This document shows positions 62,554-64,000 of a DNA stretch of 64,000 bases, piece by piece. A model generated the notes under the pieces. The model was not told where the DNA came from. It did not search any database and saw only the letters and a program-made list of their open reading frames with translations. Within the stretch, counting starts at the first letter, position 1, and each line of letters begins with the position of its first letter. The translations under genes were made by a program, and so were the position numbers. The stretch is from Vondammii sp040505895 (GTDB taxonomy: Bacteria; Pseudomonadota; Gammaproteobacteria; Chromatiales; Chromatiaceae), in contig JBEVXU010000016.1 in the NCBI GenBank assembly GCA_040505895.1, positions 124,001 to 188,000 of the forward strand, given 5' to 3'.

Positions 62554-63417
62554 TTACTCTGCAGTTGCAGCCTTGACCTCATCGGTCGACTCAGCAGCTG
62601 GAGCCTTGACCTTATCGGCTGGCTCTGCAGTTGCAGCCTTGACCTCATCGGTCGTCTCAGCAGCTGGAGCCTCCACCTTATCGGCCGGCTCAGCAGCTGG
62701 GGCGGCGGGCGTCTCTTCACCACCGAGATGGGCTGCACTTGCACGCCCTTCCAGAACAGCTGCAGATGCACCCTGCACGTAGAGCTGAATGGCTCGCATG
62801 GCATCATCGTTACCGGGAATGACATAATCGATATGCTCCGGGTCGTTGTTGGTATCAACAACACCAACTACCGGGATACCCAGCTTGTGAGCTTCAGCAA
62901 TGGCGATATTCTCATGGCCGTTGTCAATCACGAACAGTACATCGGGTAGACCCGGCATGTTCTTGATTCCGCCCAGGCTGCGATCCAACTTCTCCATCTC
63001 GCGGCTCAGACCCAGGGCCTCTTTCTTGTTGAAACGCTCAACCGAGCCATCTTCAAACATTGCCTCAAGATCTTTCAGGCGCTTGATGCGCTGCTTGATG
63101 GTTTTGAAGTTAGTCAGCATGCCACCCAACCAGCGATGGTTGACGTAAGGCATACCACAACGCTCTGCCTCTTCTTTAATGGTGTCACGTGCGGCACGTT
63201 TGGTGCCGACGAACAGAATCTTACCGCCGTTGGCGGCAAGAGAACCGATAAAGTTCATGGCATCGTTGTAGAGAGGGAGGGTCTTCTCAAGATTGACGAT
63301 ATGAATCTTGTTGCGATGACCGAAAATGTAGGCCCCCATTTTGGGGTTCCAGTAACGGGTCTGGTGACCGAAATGCACGCCTGCTTCCAGCATCTGGCGC
63401 ATGGATACTTTGCTCAT
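62554..63417 (-). CDS. rpsB: ribosomal protein uS2 with an acidic repeat tail
   Basis: The 287-aa product starts MSKVSMRQMLEAGVHFGHQT and has WNPKMGAYIFGHRNKIHIVN and IPVVGVVDTNNDPEHIDYVI. The conserved S2 ends near residue 230; residues about 233-287 form an Ala/Glu/Pro/Val-rich tail including two 22-residue repeats (E-P-A-D-K-V...). Extensions at the S2 C-terminus occur in some species. Most relatives are about 240-250 aa, so this one is long. A 5' leader structure fits S2 autoregulation. Confidence 0.97.
   Translation of the reverse strand: MSKVSMRQMLEAGVHFGHQTRYWNPKMGAYIFGHRNKIHIVNLEKTLPLYNDAMNFIGSLAANGGKILFVGTKRAARDTIKEEAERCGMPYVNHRWLGGMLTNFKTIKQRIKRLKDLEAMFEDGSVERFNKKEALGLSREMEKLDRSLGGIKNMPGLPDVLFVIDNGHENIAIAEAHKLGIPVVGVVDTNNDPEHIDYVIPGNDDAMRAIQLYVQGASAAVLEGRASAAHLGGEETPAAPAAEPADKVEAPAAETTDEVKAATAEPADKVKAPAAESTDEVKAATAE
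62560..62691. repeat. 66-bp in-frame tandem repeat in rpsB tail
   Basis: Two adjacent units of 66 bases (62560-62625 and 62626-62691) differ in only a few positions and keep the frame. Each codes 22 residues of the acidic tail. Confidence 0.9.
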
Positions 63418-63447
63418 AATTACTCCGAATTGTACGGGTTAGGCCTC

Positions 63448-63506
63448 CACATACCCCAGTTGTCGACCCGGTTTCCCAGGCACCCCGATAACTGTGTCGG
63501 TATGTG
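63448..63506 (-). promoter_or_regulatory. rpsB leader RNA structure (S2 autoregulation)
   Basis: On the reverse strand the leader has an outer CACATACC/GGTATGTG helix (63448-63455 with 63499-63506) and an inner CAGTTATCG/CGACAACTG helix, about 30-90 bases before the rpsB start. It resembles the gammaproteobacterial rpsB autoregulatory leader. Confidence 0.6.
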
Positions 63507-63645
63507 TGTGTGATTTTCACCGCCCCCGCGGGGGTCGGTGCCACGAAGTCGTTTGCGATTCCGGGGCGCGTTTTATACCATAACCCGCTTGCCGCCACAA
63601 TCACGGGGGCCTATATTTCATATTTTTTCCCGGGAATTCAACTGC

Positions 63646-64000
63646 ATGAGCATCATCATTAAGACCACCGATGAGATTGAGAAGATGCGCGTAGCCGGAA
63701 GGCTGGCCGCGGAGGTACTGGAAATGATTGCACCCCATGTGATCCCCGGGGTGACCACTGATGGGCTGGACCGCATCTGTCACGACTATATCGTCAATGT
63801 TCAGAATGCTGTTCCTGCGCCACTCAACTACCGTGGATTTCCAAAATCGATCTGTACTTCAGTCAATCATCAAGTGTGCCACGGCATCCCCGGTGGGAAA
63901 AAATTAAAAACCGGTGACCTCATCAATATTGATATCACCGTGATCAAGGACGGATTTCATGGCGATACCAGCAAAATGTTCGCCGTTGGACAGCCTCCTA
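63646..64000 (+). CDS. map: methionine aminopeptidase type I (partial, 5' part)
   Basis: ATG 63646 starts MSIIIKTTDEIEKMRVAGRL, the typical N-terminus of the single-domain (type Ia) enzyme, which removes the initiator Met. The visible 118 residues include the active-site His in VNHQVCHGIPGG and the metal Asp residues in INIDITV and HGDTSKMF. The window ends before the C-terminal half. It diverges from rpsB, the conserved map-rpsB pair. Confidence 0.97.
   Translation, partial: MSIIIKTTDEIEKMRVAGRLAAEVLEMIAPHVIPGVTTDGLDRICHDYIVNVQNAVPAPLNYRGFPKSICTSVNHQVCHGIPGGKKLKTGDLINIDITVIKDGFHGDTSKMFAVGQPP

Overview
The window is a chromosomal stretch of a gammaproteobacterium. The evidence is the conserved core gene order: rpsB-tsf-pyrH-frr-uppS-cdsA-dxr-rseP-bamA-skp-lpxD-fabZ-lpxA-lpxB-rnhB-dnaE-accA-tilS on one strand, and thrS-infC-rpmI-rplT-pheS-pheT-ihfA-merR-tRNA-Pro on the same strand. 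The envelope genes (LpxA/B/D, BamA, Skp) show a Gram-negative cell. The isolated hypF points to [NiFe] hydrogenase genes elsewhere. A free-living or symbiotic sulfur-oxidising relative would fit, but nothing here proves it.

Layout. 1-4.5 kb: partial cytochrome c gene, a His/Gly/Met-rich Spy/CpxP-like periplasmic protein facing an OmpR-type two-component pair, a fold-back repeat, and two small secreted proteins. 4.5-14 kb: hypF, cheV and a giant secreted protein with two von Willebrand A domains (about 2,035 aa). 14.1-18.1 kb: a gene graveyard (csrA-like scrap, IS4-type and IS91-type transposase remnants, a duplicated 3' end of the neighbouring flavoprotein gene) around an intact HDOD-GAF-GGDEF gene. 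18-22 kb: flavoprotein, DUF3820 protein, hemF, FMN reductase, tag, tRNA-Pro. 22-30 kb: translation cluster. 30-32 kb: a membrane-anchored Rad50/YhaN-like ATPase with a tiny partner. 32.36-32.46 kb: a 100-N assembly gap inside a 9-bp minisatellite. 32.5-44 kb: RNase II-family nuclease, ygfZ, an HDOD protein, a coiled-coil protein, lysS, prfB (with its programmed frameshift), a cNMP-cNMP-rhodanese protein, tilS and accA. 44-64 kb: dnaE through map, covering DNA replication, lipid A, outer-membrane assembly, isoprenoid/phospholipid and ribosome genes.

The most unusual property is the density and variety of short palindromic or inverted-arm repeats in the spacers of otherwise conserved operons. 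There are REP-like palindromes, several fold-back elements of 160-320 bp, a 9-bp-phased repeat and a 7-bp repeat. Several touch or enter genes: a repeat supplies the last codons and stop of rnhB, another abuts the lpxD start, and another follows the dxr stop directly. No CRISPR array, prophage, toxin-antitoxin pair or recognisable defence island was found. The least explained protein-coding loci are the membrane ATPase with its 65-aa partner, the giant VWA protein, and the two-cNMP-rhodanese protein.
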